From Pseudomonadota bacterium (GTDB lineage: Bacteria > Desulfobacterota > Desulfarculia > Desulfarculales > Desulfarculaceae): DNA of 64,000 bases. Shown here in pieces: positions 25,726 through 34,176 of this stretch (position 1 is the stretch's first letter; every line of letters begins with the position of its first letter). Location: contig JAHIND010000007.1 of NCBI GenBank assembly GCA_018896025.1, positions 1 through 64,000 of the forward strand. The letters run 5' to 3'. Below the pieces are notes generated by a model. That model was not told the origin of the DNA. It worked only from the letters and a program-made list of their open reading frames with translations, and did not search any database. A program made the position numbers and the translations under genes.

Positions 25726-26928
25726 ATGGCACTTATCGAACCTCATGGCGGTGGAAATCTCAAGCCGCTGTACGTAATGGACGAAGCTCAGCGCGCGGAC
25801 TTGGCCAAAGAGGCCCTGGGTCTGCCCTCGATCGTCATCAGCTCCGCCGCGGCGGGCAACGCCGTGATGCTGGGCGGCGGCTACTTCACCCCCCTTGAGG
25901 GCTTCATGAGCAAGGCCGACGCCCTGGGCGTGGCCAAAGAGCTCAAAACCGCCTCCGGTCTGTTCTGGCCCACCCCGGTGCTGAACATGGTCGAGGACGC
26001 CGGCGCCATCAAGGCCGGTGACCGCATCGCCCTGCGCGACCCCAACGTGGCCGGCAACCCGGTCCTGGCCATCCAGAACGTCAAGGCCGTCGAGACCTTC
26101 ACCGATGCCGAGATGGCCCTGATGACCCAGAAGGTCTACCGGACCGACGACATGGCTCACCCCGGCGTCAAGGCCTTCAACACCGTGGGCAAGACCTGCA
26201 TCTCCGGCCCCATCAAGGTCCTGAACTACTCCTACTTCGACAAGGACTTCCCGGGCACCTTCATGACCGCCTACGAGATCCGCGAGAAGATGGAAAAGCT
26301 GGGCTGGTCCAAGGTTGTGGCCTTCCAGACTCGTAACCCCATGCACCGGGCCCACGAAGAGCTCTGCCGCATGGCTTACAACGACCTGAAGTGCGACGGC
26401 ATCCTCATCCACATGCTGCTGGGCAAGCTGAAAGCCGGCGATATTCCGGCTGACGTGCGCGACGCCTGCATCCGCAAGATGGTGGAGCTGTACTTCGAGC
26501 CCAACACCGTGCTGGTCACCGGCTACGGCTTCGACATGCTCTACGCCGGTCCCCGCGAGGCCGTGCTGCACGCCGTATTCCGTCAGAACACCGGCTGCAC
26601 CCACTTGATCGTGGGCCGCGACCACGCCGGCGTGGGCGACTACTACGGCGGCTTCGACGCCCAGACCATCTTCGACGAAGAGGTGCCCGCCGGCGCCATG
26701 AAGATCGAGATCTACCGGGCCGACCACACCGCCTACTCCAAGGTGCTGAACAAGGTCATCATGATGAAGGACGCTCCCGAGGGTCACACCAAGGAAGACT
26801 TCGTCCTGCTGTCGGGCACCAAGGTGCGCGAGATGCTGGGCCAGGGCATTGCCCCGCCGCCCGAGTTCTCCCGCCCCGAAGTGGCCAAGATCCTCATGGA
26901 CTACTACCAGATCGTCGACAGCAAGTAG
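25726..26928 (+). CDS. sat: Sulfate adenylyltransferase (ATP sulfurylase), dissimilatory type
   Basis: 400 residues, the length of homo-oligomeric ATP sulfurylases of sulfate reducers. The enzyme makes APS from ATP and sulfate, the activation step of dissimilatory sulfate reduction in the cytoplasm. The ATP-binding motif QTRNPMHRAHEEL (Q201, R203, N204, H207, H210) and GRDHAGVGDYYG (297-308) are intact. Codon use is strongly biased to C/G-ending codons and the ribosome site AAGGAGG is perfect, so it is probably highly expressed. It has its own promoter, long leader and terminator; the aprAB and dsr genes are not in this window. Its presence is the main reason to call the host a sulfate reducer, though some sulfur oxidisers have the same enzyme. 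Confidence 0.97.
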   Translation: MALIEPHGGGNLKPLYVMDEAQRADLAKEALGLPSIVISSAAAGNAVMLGGGYFTPLEGFMSKADALGVAKELKTASGLFWPTPVLNMVEDAGAIKAGDRIALRDPNVAGNPVLAIQNVKAVETFTDAEMALMTQKVYRTDDMAHPGVKAFNTVGKTCISGPIKVLNYSYFDKDFPGTFMTAYEIREKMEKLGWSKVVAFQTRNPMHRAHEELCRMAYNDLKCDGILIHMLLGKLKAGDIPADVRDACIRKMVELYFEPNTVLVTGYGFDMLYAGPREAVLHAVFRQNTGCTHLIVGRDHAGVGDYYGGFDAQTIFDEEVPAGAMKIEIYRADHTAYSKVLNKVIMMKDAPEGHTKEDFVLLSGTKVREMLGQGIAPPPEFSRPEVAKILMDYYQIVDSK

Positions 26929-26971
26929 TTCATTCCCAACCGGCTGAGGCCGGTTAGGTAGCCTGATAGTA

Positions 26972-27013
26972 AAGCCCGCCTTCCGCGTTGCGGAGGGCGG
27001 GCTTCTTTTTTTG
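26972..27013 (+). terminator. Rho-independent terminator of sat
   Basis: AAGCCCGCCTTCCGC pairs with GCGGAGGGCGGGCTT over 15 bp (26972-27004) with a very short loop, followed by CTTTTTTT. A strong terminator. Confidence 0.92.
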
Positions 27014-27083
27014 GCGTGGTTTCCCAAACGCGGCCCCGATTTTTTGACCTGCGTCCTTGCCCCAGGGCCCGCTAGGCCCGAGA

Positions 27084-28274
27084 ATGAAACGACACCCCTT
27101 GGCGGAGGAGGACGTGGAAAAGAATTTTCAGGAGCGCTACCAGCTCTACCGCCGCCTGAGCCGCCGCCTGGCCGCCGTTCTGGAAGTGAACCACATCCTG
27201 GAGGCGGTGCGCGCCGAGGCCAAGCAGGTGGTGCCCGAGGCCATGGAGGCCTGCATCCTGCTCCTGGACCCGGCGGCCACGGCCTACACCCGGCCCATGC
27301 AGTGCGACCTGTTCGCCACCCCGCGCAACTGCCTGAGCTGCAAGCGCAATCGCCCGGCGGTGCAAAAGGCCCTGGCTCAGCACAAGGCGGTGCTGCTCAA
27401 CCAGCCCGGCAAAGTCACCCGCCCCGACGGCACGGTGGTGGCCACCGGCCCCGAGGCGGCCATGCCCATTCTGGTCAAGGGCGAGGCCCTGGCCGTGGGC
27501 ACGGTCTTGGCCCGGCCCGGCGCCCGCTTCACCCGCCGCGAGCTGTTTCTGATGCGCGACCTGGCCGACATCGCGGGCAACCAGCTCTTGGGGGCCAAGC
27601 TGCACTGGCAGGTTACCCAGGACAAGCTCAAGATCAGCCAGAGCCTTCAGCAACTCACCCCCTTCGTGCCCCGGGCGGTGGCCCGCATGGCCCAGGAAGG
27701 GTCCCATGGCCTGGCTCAGGGCAAAAAGCGCCGCCAGGTGGCGGTGTTGTTCGTGGATATCGAGGGTTACTCTCGGCTCTTTTCCCGCATGCCCGAGGAG
27801 GAGGTCAACCAGTTGGTGGAGCGCTTCTTCTCCAGCTTCGTGGACCCCATCCACCGCTCCGGCGGGGACATAAACGAGACCGCCGGGGACGGCCTGATGA
27901 TCATATTCTCCGACGAGGACCCCGCCGCCGGGGCCAAAAAGGCGCTTGAAGCGGCCTTTGACATCCAGGCCACCGCCGCCATGAACAACCTGTCCCTGGG
28001 CCTGGAGACAGACCCCCTGCGCCTGAACATGGGCATCAACCTGGGCCGGGCCCTGGTGGGCCCCACCCGCCTGGGCAGCCGCATGACCTACACCGCCAGC
28101 GGCCCGGTGACCAACCTGGCCGCCCGCCTGGCCGACATGGCCCAGGGCGGCGACATCCTGATTAGCGAGGCGGTGCGGGAGCAAATCAAGGGCCTGTGGC
28201 CCACCTACCCCCGTGGCGGGGTGTGCTTCAAGGGCATGGACGAGACGGTGGAGGTTTGGTCCCTGATGGCCTAG
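27084..28274 (+). CDS. GAF-domain class III adenylate/guanylate cyclase
   Basis: 396 residues from the ATG at 27084; a TTG at 27057 is in frame but has no ribosome site. N-terminal helices lead to a GAF-like sensor (about 30-180; LEVNHILEAVRAEAKQVV, AMPILVKGEALAVGTVL) that carries a cysteine cluster, Cys74, Cys83 and Cys86 (QCDLFATPRNCLSCKRN). The C-terminal class III cyclase domain has VAVLFVDIEGYSRLFSRM with the metal-binding Asp, NETAGDGLMIIFSDED, the LRLNMGINLGRALVG strand and YTASGPVTNLAARLADMA. The base-recognition residues cannot be assigned by eye, so cAMP and cGMP are both open. It is free-standing after the sat terminator, with a convergent gene behind. Confidence 0.9.
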   Translation: MKRHPLAEEDVEKNFQERYQLYRRLSRRLAAVLEVNHILEAVRAEAKQVVPEAMEACILLLDPAATAYTRPMQCDLFATPRNCLSCKRNRPAVQKALAQHKAVLLNQPGKVTRPDGTVVATGPEAAMPILVKGEALAVGTVLARPGARFTRRELFLMRDLADIAGNQLLGAKLHWQVTQDKLKISQSLQQLTPFVPRAVARMAQEGSHGLAQGKKRRQVAVLFVDIEGYSRLFSRMPEEEVNQLVERFFSSFVDPIHRSGGDINETAGDGLMIIFSDEDPAAGAKKALEAAFDIQATAAMNNLSLGLETDPLRLNMGINLGRALVGPTRLGSRMTYTASGPVTNLAARLADMAQGGDILISEAVREQIKGLWPTYPRGGVCFKGMDETVEVWSLMA

Positions 28275-28280
28275 CCTGGC

Positions 28281-28685
28281 CTATTTCCCCGTGGTGAAGA
28301 TGATCTGATAAGGCGCGCAGGGCGTGTCCGGTGCGGCCTGGGCGCGAAAGTTGCCGTAGCCCTCGGTGTTGATGCCCACCGCGTAGGTGACCCCCGGCGT
28401 GAGCTTAACCGGCAAGCGGCAGGTGCGGGCGTCCACAAAGGCGGGCTTGCCCGCCACCACCGGGAAGGCCCCCAGCTTGGGGTTGGTCACCCAGGACCAG
28501 CGATCGGTGAGCATGTCCTGGTTGAAGCCGACCTCGATGTAGGCCGTCTGGGGGTCCACCCCCTGGGCCCGGTTGGCGGGCACGCTGGCCGTCACCAGGC
28601 AGGGCTGGGCCTGGGCCGAAGCCCATCCCAGGAGAGAGAGCAGGGCCAGGGCGGCCAGAAGCAGGGGCAGGCGCTTGCTGGGCAT
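28281..28685 (-). CDS. Secreted protein with a bacterial Ig-like (Big_5-type) domain
   Basis: 134 residues. A signal peptide (RLPLLLAALALLSLLGWASAQAQ) precedes a single domain with the Big_5 pattern: SVPANRAQGVDPQTAYIEVGFNQDM at the start and LPVKLTPGVTYAVGINTEGYGNF ... YQIIFTTG at the end. Two cysteines pairs (Cys30-like PCLVTA, TCRLPV and PCAPY) could form a disulfide. The gene runs 6 bp from the end of the cyclase gene on the opposite strand and 12 bp after the OYE gene on the same strand. Function unknown; such domains usually mediate binding on surface proteins. Confidence 0.7.
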   Translation of the reverse strand: MPSKRLPLLLAALALLSLLGWASAQAQPCLVTASVPANRAQGVDPQTAYIEVGFNQDMLTDRWSWVTNPKLGAFPVVAGKPAFVDARTCRLPVKLTPGVTYAVGINTEGYGNFRAQAAPDTPCAPYQIIFTTGK

Positions 28686-28697
28686 GGGGCTATCCTT

Positions 28698-29816
28698 TTA
28701 GTCCCTGGTGGCGAAATGCTCGCGCTTTTCCTTGGGCCACTGGGAACAGAAGATGGGCTGTCCCTTGGCCACCCGCGAGAAACACAGGCTGCAACTGGGC
28801 TCGCAGGGCACGATTTCTTCGGCCCGGCCCTCCTTGGCCTTTGAGGGCCAAAGAGGATCGGCCAACAGCACCCGGGCCAGGCCGATGAGGTCGGCCTTGC
28901 CTTCGGCCAGCGCCGCCTCGGCCAGGGCCGGATCCTGCATGCGCCCGGCGGAGATCACCGGCACGGACACCGCCTTTTTCACCGCCGCGGCCAGGGAGAG
29001 CATGTAGCCGGGCTGCTTTTCCTGCTCTTTGCGTTCGGGCAAGAAGAACGACTCATAGGTGCCGCCCATCACCGACAGATAGGCCAGGCCCGCCTCGGCC
29101 AGGCGCGGGGCCGCCTGCACCGCCTCGGCCAGTTGCAGGCCGTCGGGCAGCCATTCGTCGGCCAAAAAGCGGTAGCCCACCGGGTAATCCGGGCCCACCG
29201 CCTCCCGCACCGCCGCGATCACCTCCAGGGGGAAGCGCAGGCGGTTTTCCAGAGAGCCGCCGTAATCGTCTTCCCGGCGGTTGGTGCGCGGCGAGAGGAA
29301 CTGGGCCAGCAGATAGCCGGTGCCGCCGTGCAGCTCCACCAGGTCGAAACCGGCTCGGCGCACCCGGCGGGCGGCCTGGGCGAAGGCCTCCACGATCCCG
29401 GCGATCTGCTCCAGGGTAAGAGCCTCGGGGACCATCTTCCCCAAGGGCACCGCCGAGGGGGCCAGGGGGGTGCCCCTGCCGTGGGCGAAGCGCCCGGCGT
29501 GGTTGATCTGCAAGCCGGCCTTGGCCCCTCCCTCCTGTATGACCTTGGCCAAGCGGGCCAGGCCCTGGACGAAGCGGTCTTCGTCGATGCGCATGGTGAA
29601 GGGCGAGCCCTGCCCCCTGGGATCGATGGAGGCGTTTTCCACCATGACCATGGCCGCGCCCGAGGCTCCCATGGTCTGGTAGTGCTCCAGCAGGCGCGGG
29701 TTGACCAGCCCGTCGCCGCCCGCATAGCCCAGGTACAGGGGGGCCATGGTGATGCGGTTGGCCAGGGACAGGCCGTTCAGCTCCAGGGGCGAAAACAGGG
29801 TGGGGTAGGGATTCAT
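28698..29816 (-). CDS. Old-yellow-enzyme family NADH:flavin oxidoreductase
   Basis: 372 residues. FMN-binding TIM barrel with the diagnostic FDLVELHGGTGYLLAQFLSPRTNRREDDYGGSLENR and the active-site Tyr/His stretch. The start is preceded by GAGGAG. Unlike long 2,4-dienoyl-CoA reductases it lacks the C-terminal FAD and NAD domains and stops soon after a cysteine cluster Cys338, Cys342, Cys345 and Cys357 (C-x3-C-x2-C-x11-C) that resembles the 4Fe-4S ligands linking the barrel to the rest in that family. So this is either a minimal one-domain form of that enzyme with an iron-sulfur cluster, or a form that uses a separate reductase. Electron acceptor unknown. Confidence 0.88.
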   Translation of the reverse strand: MNPYPTLFSPLELNGLSLANRITMAPLYLGYAGGDGLVNPRLLEHYQTMGASGAAMVMVENASIDPRGQGSPFTMRIDEDRFVQGLARLAKVIQEGGAKAGLQINHAGRFAHGRGTPLAPSAVPLGKMVPEALTLEQIAGIVEAFAQAARRVRRAGFDLVELHGGTGYLLAQFLSPRTNRREDDYGGSLENRLRFPLEVIAAVREAVGPDYPVGYRFLADEWLPDGLQLAEAVQAAPRLAEAGLAYLSVMGGTYESFFLPERKEQEKQPGYMLSLAAAVKKAVSVPVISAGRMQDPALAEAALAEGKADLIGLARVLLADPLWPSKAKEGRAEEIVPCEPSCSLCFSRVAKGQPIFCSQWPKEKREHFATRD

Positions 29817-29885
29817 GGCGTACTCCTCGGTTGCGGGAAGCCGGGGCGCATCTCCCGGTGACTTGTGGCGGCGCGGGGCGGCGGC

Positions 29886-30140
29886 TCAGTCTACCTTGTA
29901 CACCTCGTCGCCGGGGCGGCAGCGCTCGGGCACCTTGATGCCCACGGTTTGGCCCCGTCCGGCGCTCTCGATCACCGCGTGCTCCTCTTGCATGGACTCC
30001 ACGGTGGTCTCGAAGTCGGTGGTGAACCCGGCGAAATGGAGCCTGTCGCCCACCGCCAGGCTTCCGCCGGTAATGCGGATGGCGGCCACCATGGGCTTGG
30101 CGAAGAACTTGAAGACCTCGCCGACCTTGCTCTCGGACAT
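29886..30140 (-). CDS. Small EF-Tu domain-2-like protein
   Basis: 84 residues from the ATG at 30140 (GGGGGA upstream); the frame extends to an ATG at 30167. The sequence is a lone translation-factor domain-II beta-barrel: GEVFKFFAKPMVAAIRITGGSLAVGDRLHFAG, then VESMQEEHAVIESAGRGQTVGIKVPERCRPGDEVYKV. Comparable small stand-alone proteins are known in bacteria and archaea, without a set function. It lies 69 bp upstream of the OYE gene on the same strand. Confidence 0.8.
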   Translation of the reverse strand: MSESKVGEVFKFFAKPMVAAIRITGGSLAVGDRLHFAGFTTDFETTVESMQEEHAVIESAGRGQTVGIKVPERCRPGDEVYKVD

Positions 30141-30269
30141 CACAGTCCCCCATTTTTCAGTATTCATTTAACATACCCGCCCCTACCGCCGGGTTGTCAA
30201 GGGCGGGGTGCGGTACGGCTGACCACCGGCAAGCCGCGTTGCCGCCGGGCCTTCATGGAACCATACGAA

Positions 30270-31868
30270 TTAAATGATGATGGGCGGGTGGTCCTTGGGG
30301 GCGGGGGAGTCTTTCTGGGCGGGGCCCTTCGCGCGGCCCATGCGCTCCAGGGCTTCGCTAACCTGTTGCTGAAGCTTGGGGATGCCGCTCAGGGCCTTGA
30401 GCGGCAGCACCGCTTGGCACACCGCCTCGGTCACCAAATCTTCGGCTCCGCGCCTTTCCTGGGCGCAGACGTAGCCGGCAAGGTCGAAAATTTCATCCAG
30501 GGCCTTTGCCGCGTGCTGGGCGTGCTCCGGCTCCTGGGGGTCGAAATCATCCCAGTCAAAGGGCGCCTCCACCATGTCCACCCCGGTGGCTTTTTCTTCC
30601 TGGGAGAGCCCGCGAAAGTAGCTCTGGGCCTGTTCTCCGGAAAGCTCATTCAGGGGCAGCTCGCCTAGACTCTCCCCGAACATTCGTTTGTATTGGGCAA
30701 TTATCCAGTCCCTGTACAGAGCGCCTTCGAAGTCGGCATCGCGCCGGGCCAAGTTGAAGGCCCCCCAGCGCTCATCCACCCATCGGGGGCAAAAGGAGGG
30801 GAAGGCGGGTCCCAGCAAACCCAGGCGGCGCCGCCGCAGATTGTCCCACTCCACGGTGAACTGGGTGGTCTTGTCCCACCAGTCCATGCCCCGGTAGGCA
30901 TCGTGACAGCGGTTCAACAGGCGGTTTTCCAGGCGCTGCCCCTGGGCGTCCAACTCCGGCCGGGGCGGGGGATCGGCGCAGGGGTTCCAGCGGTCTTCCA
31001 TGCCTTCGTAGATCTGGTGATGGTGCGGCAAAAGGGGCGGGATGGGTGCGGGGTCCAAGATAGAGGACAGCGGCCACAGGTCTTGCAGGGCCTGGTTGGC
31101 CAACTGGGGGCTCACCTGCTCCAGGCCCTGCTTGTCGGCTTTTTGCAGGCAGGCGAGGCACACCGCGTTGATCAGGCGGGGCACTCCCTGGGTGCCGGCA
31201 TGGATGACCTCAATGGTTTCCAGGGGAAAGATGGCCGGGTCGCCACCCGCCGCCCGCAGGCGCTGCTGCACATACTGGGCGGTCTCCTCCTTGACCAGGG
31301 GGGCCAGACGCCGCTGGCGGTGCAGGAGCTGGCGCAGATCCTCCTCCTCGGTCTGCTGCAAAAGATGCTTGATGATCGGGCGCGAGGCCAGGAATATGTT
31401 GAGCACCCTGGGTTCATCCGTATCGGCGGTGGCCAGCAGGCGCAGCTCGACGAGCTGTTCCGGGGTCAGGGTGTGGGCGTCGTCGATTACCACGATCACC
31501 GTTTCGTTCTGGGCCCGCAGTTGTTTTAAAAAGGCGCGAAGTGCAGTGAAAAACAATCCCTTGCGCTCGTAAGGCCCCTCCATGCCCAGGGCCAGGGCGA
31601 TCTGATTGCACAGATCCAGGATGTCCGGCGAGGGGCTGGCCACCACCCCGGCCACCGTGGCCTGGTCCAGTTGCATCATCAGGGCCTTGAGCAGGGTGGT
31701 TTTGCCCAGGCCCGCGTCGCCGTAGAGCAGGGCCCAGCCCTCCCGCTGGTCCATGGCGTAGACCAGGGTGGCAAGTGCTTCGCGGTGGGTGGGAGTGAGC
31801 ACAATGAGCCGGGAATCGGGCTCCGGATCAAAGGGGGGCAGGTCCAAATGGAAAAATTTTTGGTACAT
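30270..31868 (-). CDS. ExeA-like AAA ATPase fused to an uncharacterised C-terminal domain
   Basis: 532 residues from the ATG at 31868 (MYQKFFHLDLPPFDPEPD), chosen as the start of the conserved N-terminus of ExeA/TniB-like ATPases. Walker A GDAGLGKTT (50-58) and Walker B VIVVIDDAHTL (D129, D130) are intact, and the AAA core extends to about 275 (PRLINAVCLACLQKAD). After a linker a different domain starts at about 330 with WWDKTTQFTVEW and holds RPRW-like CPRW, AFNLARRDADFEGA and PFDWDDFDPQEPEH, ending near LPLKALSG. This domain also occurs in the winged-helix protein at 51139-52515. The ATPase core suggests a switch for secretion, septum or DNA-related processes; the true role is unknown. Confidence 0.85.
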   Translation of the reverse strand: MYQKFFHLDLPPFDPEPDSRLIVLTPTHREALATLVYAMDQREGWALLYGDAGLGKTTLLKALMMQLDQATVAGVVASPSPDILDLCNQIALALGMEGPYERKGLFFTALRAFLKQLRAQNETVIVVIDDAHTLTPEQLVELRLLATADTDEPRVLNIFLASRPIIKHLLQQTEEEDLRQLLHRQRRLAPLVKEETAQYVQQRLRAAGGDPAIFPLETIEVIHAGTQGVPRLINAVCLACLQKADKQGLEQVSPQLANQALQDLWPLSSILDPAPIPPLLPHHHQIYEGMEDRWNPCADPPPRPELDAQGQRLENRLLNRCHDAYRGMDWWDKTTQFTVEWDNLRRRRLGLLGPAFPSFCPRWVDERWGAFNLARRDADFEGALYRDWIIAQYKRMFGESLGELPLNELSGEQAQSYFRGLSQEEKATGVDMVEAPFDWDDFDPQEPEHAQHAAKALDEIFDLAGYVCAQERRGAEDLVTEAVCQAVLPLKALSGIPKLQQQVSEALERMGRAKGPAQKDSPAPKDHPPIII

Positions 31869-32050
31869 TACCTGACCCAGCGAGCGACCGCCAGATAAAC
31901 AAAGCCGCGTCAAGGTTAGTTGTAGTTAAGACCTGTGAATAAAATAATGTAATCTTACAAGATGGTCAACAACCAACGGCTCCAGTCCATTAGCGAATTC
32001 GCCATGACGCTTCCGCTTGGCTCGGCGGGGCCACGGCACTATATTGAGAT

Positions 32051-32695
32051 ATGTCTTACTTAAACGCCTTGATAATGGCCTTGGCCCTGTTGCTCCCGCT
32101 TGTCGCCGAGGCGGCCCCGGCACAAGCATCCGGACCACCCACAGTCATCGCCTCGGCCCAGGCCGACTTTGACGGCGATGGCCGCAGCGAAACCTTGGAG
32201 GTGGTGCTGCTCCAGGGCCGCCGATTCCAAGACGCCGAGCCCTGGTGTGGCTCCGGGGACAAATGGGAGGGAGCCTTCGTCATCCGGGTGCGCCGGGGGG
32301 AGGCCCTGTTGGACCAGCGGGCCTGGGACGAGCTGTTATATCCCCACGGCAACTCCGGAGAACCCGCCTTTTTCTGGGCTCCGCTCACCCTGGTTTCGGC
32401 CGACTACAACGGCGACGGCCGCCCGGACTTCAACCTGGGAGCCTACGGCTCCTGCAACGCCAACCTATACCGCCTGTTCACCCTGACTCCCCAGGGCCGC
32501 CTGGCCGAGCTGCCGGTGGGCAATGGCCGCACTCTGGCTGTGTCCGGGGCGGGGCACAACAACTCCACCCCCCTGATAAGGGCCGAGCTGGGGGTGCTCA
32601 GCCACACCTACTACGACAACGCCCGGGGCCGGGAGATAACCACCCGTTATCGCTGGCAAGAAGGGCGATTTGTGCGCCAGGACGGGCAAAAATAA
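32051..32695 (+). CDS. Secreted protein with calcium-binding-type (FG-GAP/VCBS-like) DxDGDG motifs
   Basis: 214 residues. A signal peptide (MALALLLPLVAEAAPAQA) precedes two acidic loops of EF-hand-like type, ADFDGDGRSETLEV and ADYNGDGRPDFNLGAYG, typical of FG-GAP repeats in secreted bacterial proteins. A cysteine pair (CGSGDKW and SCNAN) may form a disulfide. It is divergent from the ExeA-like gene, 182 bp between starts. Function unknown; likely periplasmic or surface. Confidence 0.75.
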   Translation: MSYLNALIMALALLLPLVAEAAPAQASGPPTVIASAQADFDGDGRSETLEVVLLQGRRFQDAEPWCGSGDKWEGAFVIRVRRGEALLDQRAWDELLYPHGNSGEPAFFWAPLTLVSADYNGDGRPDFNLGAYGSCNANLYRLFTLTPQGRLAELPVGNGRTLAVSGAGHNNSTPLIRAELGVLSHTYYDNARGREITTRYRWQEGRFVRQDGQK

Positions 32696-32856
32696 AGGAG
32701 TTGGCAGTTTAAGGCCAGCCTAATATGCCGGCAAAATAACGCTTGTCTGGCTCCTGCCCTATGTTCTAACCTTGTAGCAAATTAAAGGATGAGCCTCCAA
32801 GCTTTAAATAGCTAGTGGCGATATAAAGATAGTTTAAATCTAGGCCGGAGGCCGCA

Positions 32857-34014
32857 ATGGACAGAAAAATACAAGGAAATATAATTAGTTGTTCTGTTGC
32901 GGGTGAGAAATATCAGGCTTATGTTCCTGCTCCCCTGCCCCCCAAACCACCTATCAAGCTCTCTCCAGATTTGGACGGTTTGCTTGAAAAAAGCCTTTTG
33001 GCGCTGGGACGCCTTGATAGCATTTCCACTTTATTGCCCGACACTAGGCTATTTATATATATGTATGTCCGCAAAGAGGCCGTGTTGTCTTCCCAGATTG
33101 AGGGCACACAGTCTTCCCTGTCAGATTTGTTGCTTTATGAGTCTGAAGAATTGCCGGGGTTCCCTTTAGATGAAGTGCAAGAGGTCTCGAATTACATCGC
33201 AGCTATGAATCACGGTATCAAGCGTCTAAGGGAAGGGTTCCCTCTATCCCTTCGCTTAATTAAAGAAATCCACGGGGTATTGCTGGACAAAGGCAGGGGA
33301 AGCGAAAAAGACCCCGGTGAATTTCGTCGCTCTCAGAACTGGATCGGTGGTTCAAGGCCGGGTAATGCGGTTTTTGTCCCACCGCCACCTGAAAAAGTAA
33401 TTGAATGCATGGGGAATCTAGAAAAATTTTTACATGATGACCCTGTCCGAACTACGGTTCTAGTCAAGGCGGCCCTGACCCATGTTCAATTTGAAACGAT
33501 ACACCCTTTCCTGGATGGTAACGGAAGGTTGGGACGTCTTCTGATTACTTTGTTGTTATGCGCCGAAGGAATTTTGGAAGAGCCGCTTTTGTACCTTAGC
33601 CTATACTTCAAAGCTAATAGAGACAACTATTATGATTTGCTACAAAAAGTCAGGATTAGTGGTAATTGGGAAACATGGCTTAAATTCTTTTTGGAAGGGA
33701 TAAAAGAAACTGCTGAAAACGCTGTCACTACAGCTAGAAGGCTGGTTTCATTATTTGCGGAAGACAAAGAGGCGATGCAAGACAAGTTGGGTAGGGCGGC
33801 AAGTTCTGCGATAAGAGTGCATTCTGTCCTGCAGGAGTCCCCGATGAACAGTGTTTCCAAATTATCATTAAAAACCGGGTTATCCGCTCCCGCCGTAACC
33901 AATGCCCTAAAGAACCTTGAAAACCTGGGCATCATAACTGAAATTACCGGGCGATCTTATGGCCGTGTATACGCGTATAGTAAATACATTGCCATCCTTG
34001 GTGAAGGTACATAA
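32857..34014 (+). CDS. Fic-family protein (class II, N-terminal inhibitory helix) with C-terminal winged helix
   Basis: 385 residues. The Fic active-site motif HPFLDGNGRLGR (His216 to Arg227) is complete, so AMP transfer from ATP to a target Tyr, Ser or Thr is expected. Upstream, S78-S79-Q80-I81-E82-G83 matches the inhibitory (S/T)xxxE(G/N) motif of class II Fic proteins. An N-terminal Fic_N-type domain and a C-terminal winged-helix (SVSKLSLKTGLSAPAVTNALKNLENLGIITEITGRSYGRVY) fit the large Fic/DOC DNA-binding subgroup. The gene is clearly AT-richer than its flanks and uses different codons, which suggests transfer. No partner gene is next to it. Confidence 0.93.
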   Translation: MDRKIQGNIISCSVAGEKYQAYVPAPLPPKPPIKLSPDLDGLLEKSLLALGRLDSISTLLPDTRLFIYMYVRKEAVLSSQIEGTQSSLSDLLLYESEELPGFPLDEVQEVSNYIAAMNHGIKRLREGFPLSLRLIKEIHGVLLDKGRGSEKDPGEFRRSQNWIGGSRPGNAVFVPPPPEKVIECMGNLEKFLHDDPVRTTVLVKAALTHVQFETIHPFLDGNGRLGRLLITLLLCAEGILEEPLLYLSLYFKANRDNYYDLLQKVRISGNWETWLKFFLEGIKETAENAVTTARRLVSLFAEDKEAMQDKLGRAASSAIRVHSVLQESPMNSVSKLSLKTGLSAPAVTNALKNLENLGIITEITGRSYGRVYAYSKYIAILGEGT

Positions 34015-34054
34015 CTGCCAAAGAGCTATAAACATTTTTTAAAGTAAACAACAC

Positions 34055-34082
34055 GGGGAGTCGGCCTATTCGGCCAACTCCC
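34055..34082 (-). terminator. Terminator-like hairpin beside a tRNA-Ser scar
   Basis: GGGGAG...CTCCC with inner GGCC/GGCC pairing (34055-34082). In the minus direction it follows the tRNA-Ser 3' end remnant and is followed by TTGTTT. The same hairpin, with small changes, follows the tRNA copy at 36749-36842 (hairpin 36707-36734). In the plus direction it also lies about 40 bp after the Fic gene. Confidence 0.6.
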
Positions 34083-34095
34083 TTATGTTTGTTAA

Positions 34096-34116
34096 TTTGG
34101 CGGAGAGAAAAGGATT
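34096..34116 (-). repeat. Remnant of a tRNA-Ser 3' end (attachment-site scar)
   Basis: The 21 bp here match the 3' end of the tRNA-Ser at 36749 (16 of 18 from GGCGGAG to GGATT), including the encoded CCA, and are followed on the far side by the same AT-rich spacer and terminator hairpin. The rest of the tRNA is missing. It is most simply the original 3' part of the target tRNA left after an earlier insertion. Confidence 0.6.
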
Positions 34117-34176
34117 ATAAATCTGGGCTGTCGTTCGCGCCCAAAGATGCAAGCCATAAAAAGTGCTGCCTCGGCC

